Made by a program: the position numbers and the translations under genes. Shown here piece by piece: positions 12,835-25,196 of a stretch of DNA of 64,000 nt (position 1 is its first letter; each line of letters starts with the position of its first letter). Source of the stretch: Owenia fusiformis (lineage: Eukaryota > Annelida > Polychaeta > Sabellida > Oweniidae); contig CAIIXF020000006.1 of assembly GCA_903813345.2 (NCBI GenBank), positions 11,600,348 to 11,664,347 of the forward strand, in the 5' to 3' direction. The notes beneath the pieces are model-generated. The model searched no databases. It was not told where the DNA came from and worked only from the letters and a program-made list of their open reading frames with translations.

Positions 12835-15800
12835 TAAACCAATAATGCAATAATCAATGTCAACATTTTGTATTTCTAAATTTCCCAACTTTGAACTCAA
12901 GAGGGAATGTAATGTCAGAAAGGATGTATCAGAACACTTATAGGGCTATATCACTTTGTGATAAATTATTTCAGAAATACGTCCTGAAAGTGCAGAGTAT
13001 CGTTTTATGATATATTTTCCACCCGATTGATCACTGATGTATGCTAGCCTTGAATGACCTCCCAATACCCAATGAACCTGCAAAGGAATGTGATGACTCC
13101 TCTGGTGTCTAAAGATGCTAGTAAATCTTCCAATTTTCTATTTAGATCAATAGGTTCAGGGCCAACTTTTACACAGGTTTAATAGTGATGGTTTCCTACA
13201 TTTATAGCCATAGTCATCCCATATGGACCAATAACAGACAGCAATAAGGAGCGTATCTTCATCATAAACTCGATGTGTCTATATCATAAATTCTGAAAAT
13301 TGCAACTGTCAATATTAAAGAGGAGATTTTTCACTCAAAATTGCATTTCATGCATAGTAGCCAAGACAGAACGAGTCATCCCCTCTTTTCTGACATACGA
13401 ACAGAGGACTTCACTATATCCCTACCCAACATTGTTTGTTAGATCTTCATCATTAACTTTGTTGACTATTGGTGTCAAAAAGAAAGCCCTGTATAACACT
13501 AAGACTAAGAGAAAAGAAAAAGGTCCAGGGTATATTTGGTGAAAAATCTCTAGACTATTACTGATCAAAAACACACTTGAAAACCTGATAAAATATATCG
13601 AGAACCAGACAGAAAATGATTAAAGTAAAACATATAAGTATTATATTACATTCCCATCAACCACATATCGCTATAGTTTATGCAAGATTGCAGTTGACGT
13701 TTAAATTTCAGATTTGTTGATATCCTATCTTCAGGGTTGTTAAGTAATTTGTGCTTCCCTATGTTGCAGACTTTGTGTATTATAGCCAGAATAAACAATA
13801 TATGAGGCAAAACTTTCACAAAACTTAAGGCAAATGGGTTTTATAAATTACTATGCCAGGCCCGTAGCGATGGGGGGAGTGGAAATCCTGGCTATTCTGG
13901 CTACGAGCCTGTATGGGATATGATTTTCATCAAAGTCAAAACAAAAACAGCTTAAACCATTTTTCTGTAAAATATTACAGGCTTATAAGCAGCCTCATAA
14001 CTACATGTGCCAATTAATGGTAACATTTCTTGGCTTAAAGGGTGACGCATATCGTTTAGCAAATCGAACGCTCGTTTCTGGTGTTGCTCACCGTTTAGTA
14101 TAAAAGGCCCGATCCCGGAATAATACTCAAGGGTTCACAGGTTCGAGGTCGTTGTGTCAACACCTCTAACTGTTATATAGCATAAGTATATTATAGATCG
14201 TCACACATTTATAAAAGGGTGATTTTTATTTTGACAAATCAATTCCACATTTATGGGTGAAGTTTCAGGATCTTCTATTTGTGTATAATAAGGAAAAATT
14301 GGCATCTAAATTTCCCCATAACGTAATAGCACACAGCTTGGCATATGAAATATCCTACAAATGAAACAAAGCAAGACAAACCGGTTTCTAATACAAGAAT
14401 TTATATTGGCTGTTGTACATGTATTATTTGAACGCAATCACTCTTTGGATAACGTTTTCAAAATCATTATAAACGGATTACTTTATCTCAAAGAAAATTT
14501 CAATAAACTGGATTTTACAGAACTCCCCTTATTTCTTAAAAATGGACTGATCCAGTTGATTCACCTGGAGCCGCCATATTGTTTTTATACGGGATGCTAA
14601 TCGGAACCCTTTAATGCGGAACAAATAAGTAAAAGGTCTCGTGCATACATGTATATATAACCTGTAGAGATAAATAACACTAAATACATAGGTATTTGTT
14701 GTAAAGAGCATATATGTCAAGAAAATATTATGAATAATGTTATAGTTAAGCTTAGGGACGGAGCATTTGATGCATTTCCTTAAAAAACTGCAAAAATAGA
14801 CACAATGCATAAACATGCAAAAAGTCACCACCTGCCACAGATACAGATGCTTTAAATTCTAAATGCTGAACATCATATACAAAAAGGTGGAGGCAATAAC
14901 AATACGTCATCATTTCTAGTGGTGACATAACAATACAGTAAATTCAAATGGTGATTATCTCCGAATCCACAGTGGAGTATGATATGAGAAAGGACTATAC
15001 AAAATGATATCCATGTTTTGAAATGAAAAGTAAGTGTAAAAAGATAGGAATCAGCAAAAAGAATAAGACACCCAAGAATGAACTGGTACATTGCACTGTT
15101 TTACAGAGAAATTCAGAGTAAAAGAGGCATAATGAGAGAAAAATCTTTTGAGAGGTTCTACAAGTAAGAAAAGCTCCTCCTTAAAGTACTGCATACATTT
15201 AATTAAATATTCTTGGAATATATTTTTACAGTCCACCATTTGTCCCACCTTTAAGATATATTTTGATCCCATAAAATCCAATACCACAATTCTGAATGTT
15301 CAGATAAACCCAATAACAAAAGTAAACCTACCAGTATATACATCAAGTAACTAGAACTAATTTAGGACTAAGTTATCAGGAAATTGTAGAAATGTGTTTG
15401 AAATGGATGTTAGTAAAATACAATTGATCTCCCAGTTAGATTGAACATTGAACTTACTAAGAATGTGCAAAAAATAAACGAATCATAAATATGTCAGATT
15501 TTATATTCCCATAGATGATATCAAGGAATAACTATAAAACAGAATTGTCTATCATAAATTGAAGTCGAGTTACCCCAAGGAAGACTTAACGTCCAATTAT
15601 TAAGCTCATAGCGACCTTTTTGAATTAATCTATAGCTATCATGGGATTTACTATTTTTTAACGTTTGAAATCTTATTTCTTCGTCTAAATATGACTTATT
15701 GAGATATCGAGAAAGTATAAAGCACAATATATATCATGTGCTATTATTCTTGCCAGTTGCAGAATTTCCAGATGTAAATAATTTTCTGCTGCTGTTAGAT

Positions 15801-16077
15801 CATTAATTGAATGTGGAAATATAATTAACACGTGATTGCCCCCATTCCAGAAATTTCCATTATAAACTTATCTACATTTATAATGTTATGATTCTGCCAC
15901 ACTTTCTTTTTAGATCTGGATATACATCACAATTCTCTTAAATCAACTCTAGAATTAGAACTATGAACAACATACCTGTTTGCTTTATTCCTTGCTATTT
16001 TGTGCAATAATTTCAAATCGTAATGTGCTATCTTGGATATTATAATTATTAAACCCATTACTCTTTAAGAGCAATTA
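12835..16077. other. A+T-rich DNA with small repeat remnants only
   Basis: At 13857-13912 a short inverted pair (CAGGCCCGTAGC and GCTACGAGCCTG) marks a decayed palindromic element. At 14080-14164 a tRNA-like segment was examined and not called. The remaining frames are short and lack motifs. Confidence 0.4.
14804..14930 (+). repeat. Hairpin-ended interspersed repeat, copy 2
   Basis: ACATGCAAAAAGTCACCACC starts the copy and CATTTCTAGTGGTGACATAA ends it, with AATGCTGAACATCATA in the middle. The 3' hairpin (GTCATCA...GTGGTGAC) is imperfect. Confidence 0.7.
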
Positions 16078-16385
16078 GGGAAGGATGGGGCTAAGGGTTA
16101 GGCTTTAAGAAGTGATAATTTCTTTTTATAAATAAAGGTGGGATTGGAGGCCAGGCTTTAAGTGATAATTTCTTTATAAACAAGGGTAGGGCTGATGGCT
16201 AGGCTTTAGAAGTGATAATTTCTTTTTATAAACAAGGGCTGGGCTGAGGATAAGGCTTTAAGAAGTGATTATTTTTTATCAATAAAAGTGGGATTGAAGG
16301 TTAGGCTTTAAGAAGTGATAATTTATCTTTATAATCCAATGTGAGATTGAAGGTTTCAATAGTGACCATGTCTATATAAACAGCT
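16078..16385. repeat. About 50-bp degenerate tandem repeat, five copies
   Basis: The phrase AGGCTTTAAGAAGTGATAAT with TTTCTTTTTATAAA recurs at about 16100, 16153, 16201, 16252 and 16303. Copies differ by small indels. Confidence 0.85.
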
Positions 16386-16389
16386 GCCA

Positions 16390-17779
16390 TGCAGGAATGA
16401 TGCTGGAGTCAAAATGGAGGGAGTATTAACATTCTAAACTGATCAAATTAGTTCTCTGCTTTTGCTTTATTTTTCTATTTCAAATTCATTGCTAGTTTTG
16501 CTTCATATAGTTACTGGGCTCAGATTTTTGATTTCTTAAACATTTGATGAGGAAGCACAAATGGTATTTTCCAAAAATAAAAAATGTTGAATCATTGAAT
16601 GCCAAACTTAATTAGGAGAATAAAGACTACATATTAGTCATACAATTTATAGCAATTATTCCAACGGCAATTATTTCAGAGTATTATATTATACGAGATA
16701 ATTGTAGTTAGTATTGTAGTTAGTAAGTTAGTTAGTTAGGAGTTAGTATTGTAGTTAGGAAACAAAAATGAAGATCCTGACATTCATGGTATGACAGGAC
16801 TTAAGGTAGTTTTTTGTCTTCAAATGTAACCCCTATTTCTTATTTTTGCCCTTTTTAATATAGTTTTTTTTTGTAAGATTTCATGATGTTTTTAAATATG
16901 TTTCACATTCAGAAATATTAGATGTTCTGATCTCATTTTCAAAAATGTAACACTGATCAATATTATTATTTTTAAATGTTGCCCTTTGTGCTTCTCATCA
17001 ATTAACACAATTTCTGGTTCTGTCGATAGTAAAATCAATTACTGACACCCTTCTAGTCATATTCCCAACTCTGATTATAGGTAAATCAGACCATCAAGGT
17101 GACCATTGTGTGGATTTGAAATATTTATGAATTCTAGCTGTCCTGCTGTAATTTGTAGAAATTCCATTAGGTATAATGCTAGATTTATCAATGTATGTGA
17201 TAGAGAAGAGGTTGTAGGTGTATCAGTATAATATGCCATCGAGTGGCTTTGAAGTATCTTTTATAAATGACGTCACAATCGGATGCTTCAAAGAAAAAAC
17301 ACACTAATGGCAGATAAAAAGTTCTATTGATTATGAACTAATTTAAAGTATTGATATTCAGAAAGGGAATCACCTGTCTGAAGGAGAACAATGGATTGTT
17401 ATGCTTGATACACCTACGTATTATCGTACCTAACAACAGAGCAATATAATGTTACATAATATATTGTTGTGTATTTGACTGTGTGCATTCATGTATTTTG
17501 TAATCTATATATGTACATGTAATTTTACTATTTGTGAAAAATTAATTCAAACAAATTGAGCCACCAATCACATTGTTAAGTGTTGTTTTTTCTATTAGGG
17601 TAAAGTATGTTGAAAGCTGATAGGTAAAGTGATATTTTCACATATATAAATATGTTTATTCAAAAATATTTAACAAGCTACTACATTTCTACCAAATATC
17701 CCCTACAAGAGAGAAAACAGGGAAAGACTAATCTATAAGCATATCAACATTTAAGGATGTTTTTAAGGTTATTCATACG
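16390..17779. other. A+T-rich DNA, nothing recognised
   Basis: Only a short GTTAGTTA-type simple repeat at about 16690-16757 stands out. No exon or transposon end was recognised. Confidence 0.45.
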
Positions 17780-18016
17780 TGGGCATAGTCAGCTTTCGGT
17801 CAGGGGGGGGGGGTCGAGATCACTAAAAAAAATTTGGCCTATAAGCAAGGAAATTTATTTTAAGATTTGTATTGAATTTTACAAAAATTGATCTAACTTC
17901 CTTCAAAATTGAGCTAGAAGCTTCAAAGCTAGAAGCTTCCTTTGATCTCATGTTCTTATTTTTATCAGTTATGGGGGGCGGGGTGCACCCATCGCACTCC
18001 TCTGGCTACGCCCATG
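17780..18016. mobile_element. Short palindrome-ended repeat (GGGCGTAGCCAG family), copy 1
   Basis: The left end GTGGGCATAGTCAGC is the inverse of the right end CTGGCTACGCCCATG. The middle contains AACTTCCTTCAAAATTGAGC and AGCTAGAAGCTTCAAA, shared with 63627-63852. A right-end fragment also lies at 54549-54583. The element is about 230 bp without coding capacity: a MITE-like or SINE-like family. Confidence 0.8.
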
Positions 18017-18789
18017 TCATATTTGAGGGTGTTCACTTTTAAGGGTGTTTTTTACATGTGAGAGTGTTACATTTGAGGTTATTCATACTTGAGGCTGTTA
18101 ACATTAGAGAGAGTTTCAATTATGCCAAGAGCACCTATCAACCTTTATATTAATCTAATCACATGGTAAATGTTATTGATTGTGTGTATCGTAGTACCCC
18201 GGACAGGTTGAATGATGCAGTCGTGTTTTTACTCTATATTCCAAATAGAACATCCATTCTTATTGAAATTTTCATATTTTATTCTGGAGACAATTTCCAA
18301 CATGAAAAAAAATATTTTAACGAAATTCCTAATTTTATTATTTTGATAGGCTTTTCCACTGGGGTTTTCCGCCACCGTCACTCAGTAAGCAACCCTGTGG
18401 CACGTAAATTGAACCATGCTCAGGTTTAGATAATATCTAATTTGACGCAGCTGTATTAAAATGTCTAAAGTATCTAATGCCAGGAATACTTTAAGTTGGA
18501 GATTCGTAATGTTTTACTTCATTTTGGACAGTATTGAACAGTTTGATCAGGTTGGACTTGTGTCTGTGGACAAAAAGATTTACCTCCTCTATCTGGGCTT
18601 AATCTAGCGAAGGCTTCACAAAACGAGACCCAGAGCAACACATTTTTTATTGCCCTAATGCACTGTAATGATATTGAATATGACTAAAGTGAATAACAAT
18701 AATCAGCAATAATTATTATGCCAAAAGATATATCTGGAAAGACTTTAGGTGGCCAATTCAATAGCCAGACAATATTTGAAATGACGTTG

Positions 18790-18803
18790 AAAGTTCAATT
18801 GTT
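18790..18803. repeat. LINE target-site duplication, left copy
   Basis: AAAGTTCAATTGTT here is repeated exactly at 21441-21454, right after the LINE tail. This fixes both ends of the insertion. Confidence 0.85.
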
Positions 18804-19274
18804 TTTACATCAGATCAAATAGAAAGTCTAAATGGAGAAACACATGCAAGTGACAAATTTTGGCAACTTATAAAAAAGTTTTTAGGTAAAAAATTTAGCT
18901 CGCCTATTCCTACCATAGAAAACCCTTTAACTGGAACTACCTGTTTGACCAGTCAGGAGAAAGCTACTGAATTTCAAAAATATTTCTCTAATATGTATCA
19001 CTTAGAACCAGATGCATTGAATAATAATATTCATTTTCCTGACAGATGCAATAACAAATTAGAGAACATTGACTTTGACCAACAGGAAATTATCTCTATA
19101 ATTAAGGATCTTGACCCCTCAAAAGCAAATGGTCCAGATGGAGTTACAATAAAAATGCTCCAGCTATGCAGGAATACTATTTCTGTGCCACTTAATTTAC
19201 TTTTTCATAAAATTTTGACCACAGGTAATTTTCCCCAGAACTGGAGCTTCTCAGTATTACTTCCAAAATATTAG
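18804..19274 (+). pseudogene. LINE ORF2 fragment: linker and N-terminal RT
   Basis: Translation is continuous from 18804 to the TAG at 19272-19274. It contains the pre-RT linker (DKFWQLIKKFLGKKF) and the RT block DLDPSKANGPDGVTIKMLQL. Just after NWSFSVLLP the frame runs into a stop: the segment that normally carries the KKG and NYRPIS motifs is missing, and the downstream frame resumes at KILERIVYSKMYEHL. The family normally has about 25 residues here, so a deletion of roughly that size is inferred. Confidence 0.9.
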
Positions 19275-19280
19275 AACGAA

Positions 19281-20037
19281 TTGTCTACTCTAAGATGTAC
19301 GAACATTTAATTGAAAATAACTTATTGTATAAATACCAGTCCGGTTTTTTGAAAGGGCACAGCAATGAGTTACAACTGTTAGCCATCCAAAACCTAATTT
19401 GGCGCAATTTTAGCGACGGCAATGATACACGTGCAATTTTTTGGGATATTTCGGCTGCGTTTGACCGTGTCCCCCATTACCTTCTTCTAAAAAAGTTGAA
19501 AGCGTATGGATTTTCAGGAAACTTATTAGTTTTTCTAAAATCTTATTTGAGTGATAGGAGTGTCAAAGTAACTGTGAATGGCAAATGTTCTGACACCTCT
19601 CCTAGCAACTACATAAACTGTTCTGTGCCTCAGGGAAGTATTCTCGGACCTTTGATGTTTCTCCTCTATATAAACGACTTACCGGACAACCTGACCTCAG
19701 AGTGCTTTATTTATGCAGACGACACCTCCCTCTTTGTACCTACTTCCCCAAACAATCCGCAGTCTCATATACAAATTCAAAATGATCTAAAAAAAATCGA
19801 AGCCTGGTCTAAACAGTGGAAACTAGATTTTAAACCAGAAAAGAGCAGAGAAATGACCTTTTCTAAGAATAATAATCCAATCTATCCACCAGTTATCTTA
19901 AATGATAAACAAATTGAAAAAACTGACATTCATAAACACCTAGGCTTCATTTTTGATAAAAAATTAAGTGGGTCAGCACATATAAATTCTATTTGTGCAA
20001 AAATCCAAACAGCTCTTAACCCCTTAAAAGCACTTAA
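19281..20037 (+). pseudogene. LINE ORF2 fragment: RT palm with YADD
   Basis: Recognisable RT motifs in order: GFLKGHSNELQLL, then DISAAFDRVPHYLLLKKL (motif A), VPQGSILGPLMFLLYINDLP (motif B), FIYADDTSLF (motif C, at about 19706-19735) and HKHLGFIFDKKLS (motif D/E region). The catalytic aspartates are intact. The frame continues to KALK and then enters the TTAA MITE, where it stops. Reverse transcriptase would copy the element RNA at the nicked target, but this copy cannot encode a full enzyme. Confidence 0.95.
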
Positions 20038-20638
20038 AGGAACATTCCTTGCCAGACTATTTCTCTCCTGATATGGTAGCTACAATCATATATATACTTT
20101 ACATATTTAGCAAAACACAGGAAAATGTTTTCATATGGTCAATATTGATCATTTAAAAATGTAGTACTCATTCCCAGTTAGCTGCCATCTTTTCAGATTT
20201 CTTTCAGGAAGTGATGTCATCGACTCTCACCTGTTATAAACTTCTCTATTACAGTATAGGAAAGAAGTACAAAATCACTTCTAAACAAGAAGCCCTTATC
20301 TTCTGAGTAAAAATATTTTCAGGAGTTATCAACTTAGAACTAAAGAAGAGATCATCAAAAGGATTTTAATCATAGACCAAATTGAAAAAAATATTCAGCT
20401 GGTTTAGTAATTCTAATAGCTCCTTACCAAATGTTATATGCAAAGTTGAGAGTCGATGACATCACTTCCTGAGTGAAATTTTAAAAGATGGCAGCCTACT
20501 GGAATTGAGCACTACATTTTGAAGTGATCAATATTGACCATTTCAAAACATTTTTCTGTTTTTTGATAAACTTGCAAAGTATGTATATGGTTATAACTAC
20601 CACATTAGGAGAGAGATGGTCTGACAAGGAATACCCCT
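20038..20638. mobile_element. TTAA-flanked foldback MITE, copy 1 (piggyBac-like)
   Basis: The element is 601 bp and flanked by TTAA on both sides (20034-20037 and 20639-20642). Its ends are inverted: left AGGAACATTCCTTGCCAGAC, right complement AGGGGTATTCCTTGTCAGAC; the imperfect arms extend for about 200 bp (shared words AATATTGATCA, GCTGCCATCTTTT, AGGAAGTGATGTCATCGACT). It interrupts the LINE. Removing it with one TTAA puts the LINE frame back in register (KALK to GRLKSKQL). TTAA specificity is typical of piggyBac and Kolobok; piggyBac is favoured by precise TTAA use, not by protein evidence. Confidence 0.92.
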
Positions 20639-20642
20639 TTAA

Positions 20643-20814
20643 GGGTAGACTAAAATCAAAACAATTAAATATTCTCTATACAGCTTATATTCAGTCCTTA
20701 TTTGATTATTGTGATATCCTTTACGACTGTGCTCCTATTTGTGACCTCAACAGACTTGACAGTCTCCAGTACCAAGCTGGTCTATTGCATCTTTTAAAAG
20801 AACACTTAAATTAA
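20643..20814 (+). pseudogene. LINE ORF2 fragment: thumb
   Basis: Downstream of the MITE the frame reads GRLKSKQLNILYTAYIQSLF and DYCDILYDCAPICDLNRLDS, a typical LINE thumb, then LQYQAGLL and a premature TAA after KEHLN. The next block begins in another frame, so sequence has been lost between them. Confidence 0.85.
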
Positions 20815-20816
20815 AT

Positions 20817-21200
20817 TTGTTCCCTGGTGTTGTTTCAACAATTTGTTTAAAATTAACTCGTCAACAAGAACTTTATCTGAATAGAGCCAGGGTAGATTTA
20901 ATTTTAAAAGCCCAGCTCAAAGCCCACAATTGGAGCTCAGTTGAGTCATCAAATTGTTTATGTGGTTCCCCTGAAACTTTTCCCCACTTCTTTTTCAAAT
21001 GCCCTCTGAAAGAACAACAAAGAAATAAATTAATAACAGATACTTTAGGGATATATGGGGACTTATTAACTCATTTCAGAACTCAGCAAGACAAAATTCA
21101 CTTTTTTCTTTTTGGGGATCCATTATTAACCCAATTAGAAATGGATAATCTATTTTCACTGGTTGCGAATTATCTCATTGAAAACACAACCAGAATCTAA
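20817..21200 (+). pseudogene. LINE ORF2 C-terminus with CCHC-like motif
   Basis: This 127-codon frame contains CLCGSPETFPHFFFKCP (about 20955-21005), a Cys-Cys-His-Cys arrangement found at the end of many invertebrate LINE ORF2 proteins. It ends at TAA 21198-21200 and is followed by about 240 bp of 3' untranslated sequence and the tail. Confidence 0.85.
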
Positions 21201-21440
21201 ATATTTTCCTGCCTATGACCTGTTTCCAATTTTCAACATACTACCCCCCCAGGATATCAGCAGCCCTCCTATCTTTTGTTTCATTGCAAGGCATTCTACC
21301 ATTTACAGGTGACATCCAGGTTAAAATGAATATTGTACTTTATTGTTTATTTTTATAGGGGACATCTAATGCTTACAGCGCTTTGCCCCTTGTAATTGTA
21401 TCTAAATGACTTGTACAATAAATATGAAAGATGATAAAAA

Positions 21441-21454
21441 AAAGTTCAATTGTT
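21441..21454. repeat. LINE target-site duplication, right copy
   Basis: Exact copy of 18790-18803, directly after the A-rich tail of the LINE. Confidence 0.85.
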
Positions 21455-21672
21455 CAAGCAAAAACCTGTATCTTATTGACAGTGTAGTTTTTTTGAAAAA
21501 AGCCTGTCAAAATCATAAAATTGGAAATTTTGATAAAATATTTATTTTTCATGTTGGAAATTGTCTTTAGAATAAAACTTGAAAATTTCAATAAATATGG
21601 TTGTTCCATTGTCAATACAGAGAAAAACAAGACCGCATCATACAACCTGTCTGGGGTACTATGTAATAGTAT

Positions 21673-24600
21673 AATCGTATTAAAGGAATCAGAAAGTCCT
21701 GAAGAGCATTTCACCAAAGAGAGAATGTGAGAGATGATAATTGAATGATTCTTTCAATAGAGCTCATCATGTAGCTCAGAGACCTCTATAGGGCAAACAC
21801 TGAGTAAGGGGAGATCAAAATATACAGCCCGGCACCCTCTATACTAATATGCAAAGCCTCTAACTAAGTATTACTGATATTCAAATCATATCCTTGAACT
21901 CAGCTCCAAATATTCAGTATTAATAGCAAAGCAAAATTGACAGGACGTAGACTGATTTCAATATCATTGGCACAATAATTGATTCATGGTGGTTAAGTAT
22001 GGCATATTCCTCATCAGGCTAGGATGTGTGGAAAGACTTCATGTGAGAAATTCTACTGTTCAAATGGTAAAGCCCCCAGGTCAGGCCCAACTGGTGTTAA
22101 ATATATAGCATACGTATTCCTCACATATTCAAGGACACTAATGCTTAATCCATAACCATAACCAATTGAAACTGAGATCATTTAGTGCAATCTTAATTAA
22201 TGCACCTAGTGTTGATTTTAGCTTATTCATGCCAACCAAACATATGGAGTGAAGTGAATTTAAGAGTGAATGTCCGTTGAAGGCTAAGACTGACAGTATA
22301 TGAATAGAAGTACATGTAGGTGAAAAGTGAGATCATCAAGGTTACCATATTGATTCCTGGCATCATTGTCAATAAGATTTCATGTTTGTATTGTTGCACC
22401 TCTTACTTAAACATTGTATTTCAAACTGAAATATGCACGATCAATAGAGCATAAGACTCTCCCACCAGCATACTTGCAGTCTCTACTCTTTCCCAGTTAG
22501 TTTAAGCAACTGGGAAATGTGAATTCTGGCCTCCGTGTTTTCAGACATGATTTCTATATGTCTAAACTGATGGAAGAGAACTCTCCAATTTAAGATGCTA
22601 TTAGACATATCCCTGCAATTATTAACAAACAATGCAATGACTTGCAAAATATAACCACCTGCCATTTGTTGCATATGCTGAACACCAAATGCTGGATGCC
22701 AAACACCATCCATAAAAACTTGGAGACTATATCAATATGTCACCATGTGTGGCGGTGACATATTAGAAATCATCAATGAAATGTTATCCTTATTTCCAAA
22801 TATCACAATCCATTATAAACTGGGAATTTCATTCAGCACAACAGGCTAGAATTGAATTCAGAGAATGCAGAATAAAATATGTACAGGGTATTTATAGGCT
22901 ACATTTTCCAAATGTCTCTCTTAGAAAGATTCTTTCACCTCAATGAAACTATGCGGCATGGGGCAAACTTAGCATTTAAACCATTCCTGTGACTTAACAT
23001 GTTTCAATAGAGTCCCTATCAGGAAAATTAAGTCAGAAATAAATTAAATAATTACATTCCGATATGTGCTCCCAACTGGTTTGTGTCCCGTAAATTACCA
23101 CTCTTGAGTTATTCAATATTGAATGCAATTACATGTAGTTCTTAATGGTCAAAAACTTAATGTTACATATGTCAATCATACACTTATAAATAAAAGATGT
23201 CATGGCTTTCACTGATATTTTTGTTTTATTATTGATTCAAAATTATTGATTTATTTTTGGTTAATCTTAAATATAACAAGGAAATATGTAACAAAAATTA
23301 TAAAACATCTCAAGCTAGGTTACACCAAGTCATTTTATCTTTATTTTTTAATATTAGTACTGAGGCCAACAGAAAGTTGCACAAAATCAAGCAACAATCA
23401 GTGAATAATATTAATTGAATGGATGATACAAAAGCATTATCAAGTTATCAATAAACAAAAACATTGACAGCATTCAAACATATTATATGAATTTGGGTAG
23501 TTGGGCAGTACAACATATATTTTGGAAGTAAAGTATTCATAACCACCTGTCAATCAATTCATTTATTCTTTAATTGTCAATTTTCCCGGGTCAATTTTTT
23601 ACTATAAATTGTTTTGATAAAATGAAACAAGAAGAGTGAGTTTTCTCACCTTTTGCTGCTGTTTGGCTGCCATGCTCCCAATTTTCTTCCATCGACTCTT
23701 AGCATCCATTTTTTTCAAATCAAAAATCAAAAAGTTCAGAAATCCAAAGTTTCTTTATTTCCTTCAAAATCCCCTTGCTAAACCGCAACAGATTTATTTC
23801 CTTTTCTCCATTCTAGGCATCTTGTCAATATATTACAATTATTCTTAGAGTATTTGTATTGATAGTTTCAGGCTCAATGAATTACCTTATAATAATTCTG
23901 TTCAATGAATTGTATGATTTATTCTACCAAAGCATCCAAAGTGACCCAACTATAGACCAATGTCAAATCAATTCATAGCCAAATGATTGTATCGCTTTAA
24001 ACAAGCCATCAATTATTCAAAACTAATTCACTTTTATTTCTATTTCTACTATCGTTCACTTTTTATTACTTTCATGTGCTTTTCATGCCATATAATCCAA
24101 ATGAACAATCCAATATCGATGTCGAGTGGCGAGTTGTGATATCACCTCTTTAATGTATATTATATACGACGCTACTGAGTTAATATTTGTGTCAATAACT
24201 CCAAGGGGAAATTGTATCTCATTGAGCCACTGCCAGCCACCAGTTAGTAAATAACCGCAAACTATATACTGTATATACTATCACAATATCTGTTATTTTC
24301 TCTTCCAGAACAATGTTCTGGTGTCAGTTCTGAAAAAGTGTCGATTTTTAATTCTCTAATGCGTTCCGAATGCTATGATTTCACAAGGTAACTCATAAAT
24401 CGCATATTTAATCCTATTAATAATTGTTCATATTTTCCTATTTTTTACATCCTATAATGCACTGTAATCTGTGTTATGTATCCTAAATAGATAAATATAA
24501 ATAATAAAAAAGATTACCAGTATTCGAGAAACAGATTATCACCGTGCATTTATATGATACATTGAGATCACTGCTTGTTAAGATTTCAATCAAGTCTCTT

Positions 24601-25188
24601 AATATACTAATTGCTTTCCAAATACAATTTGCCAATTGATTATATTTTGTTTCAATTCTTTTTCCTCAAACCATTATTGATATTTCTTAGCATTTGGCCT
24701 GGAAGAGTTACATATGTTCTACATCACAATAAAGAATATTCTAAGTGCAATAAGGTCATATAATCATATTTTTTATATCTATTTGCAAAGTCTGTCAGTT
24801 GAACAGATTTCTTCTTTTTTAGATTCAAATGTTATTGAGCAACTGTTTCAACCAGATTGCAAACCTATTAATACAGTGAACCTAATGAGCTCAGTACAAT
24901 TTCTAGAAAAGTGCATGCACTTCAACCTAAAAACCATACTGAAATCCTTTTTAATAAACTTCACCTGGAAACAAGATAAATATGTCAGTCAGAATATTTA
25001 TCTTGTTTCCTATGTACTTTCCCCGGAATGTTTTGTCTGATGTTATAAACAATAATACTGTAATAGCATAATACTATAATATTGCACTTTGATAGTATAC
25101 AGGGTACATTGTTAGTGCATGCCACACAAGTTCAAGTGACCAATCAATACATAATGATTTGATGAACTTCCAACAAGTCTTTTTATGT
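21673..25188. other. A+T-rich DNA, one interspersed repeat, no gene assigned
   Basis: Apart from the hairpin-ended repeat at 22630-22762, nothing was recognised. An open plus-strand segment at about 24823-24960 follows a good acceptor-like tract (TTCTTCTTTTTTAG at 24822) and has a protein-like peptide (VIEQLFQPDCKPINTVNLMS), but no donor follows. Confidence 0.35.
22630..22762 (+). repeat. Hairpin-ended interspersed repeat, copy 3
   Basis: ACCACCTGCCATTTGTTGCA, TGCTGAACACCAAATGCTG and the closing hairpin GTCACCATGTGTGGCGGTGA are all present. The minus frame at 22483-22713 runs through it and is a by-product. Confidence 0.75.
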
Positions 25189-25196
25189 GCATTTGC
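25189..25196. repeat. Putative 8-bp target duplication, left
   Basis: GCATTTGC here is repeated at 27791-27798, on the outer sides of an inverted-repeat element. Confidence 0.6.

Larger units (their letters stand above)
18804..21440 (+). mobile_element. 5'-truncated non-LTR retrotransposon (LINE), dead copy
   Basis: The reading frame starts immediately after the 14-bp target duplication, so the element is 5'-truncated. It keeps the linker before the reverse transcriptase, most of the RT domain, the thumb, a Cys/His-rich C-terminus and a short 3' region ending in GATGATAAAAA. It is broken by at least two internal deletions with frame changes and by a TTAA MITE (20038-20638). The clade is not resolved; motifs fit the jockey/CR1-like range of invertebrate LINEs. 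Confidence 0.95.
18181..21672. mobile_element. Inverted-repeat element split by a LINE
   Basis: The arms at 18181-18375 and 21485-21672 are inverted copies of each other: the left holds GTAGTACCCCGGACAGGTTG and the complement of the right holds CATAGTACCCCAGACAGGTT, continuing through matching TTGAAATTTTC and CAATTTCCAACATGAAAA blocks. With the LINE (18804-21440) removed the host element is about 0.85 kb. Exact outer borders and target duplication were not resolved. The small open frames in both arms are mirror images of each other, not genes. Confidence 0.7.

Noticed and set aside
12548-12850. Arg/Pro/Ser- and Gly/Arg/Thr-rich frames
   Set aside because: Translations of the CGGA microsatellite.
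14080-14164. tRNA-like segment with GGTGTTG...CAACACC ends and GGTTCGAGGTC resembling a B box
   Set aside because: The end stem pairs, but a proper T arm and anticodon arm do not fold and the A box is weak. Not enough for a tRNA or SINE call.
24823-24960. Plus-strand open segment with faint likeness to the HAUS6 helical region
   Set aside because: Similarity is a handful of residues by eye, there is no donor and no neighbouring exon. Not reported as a gene.
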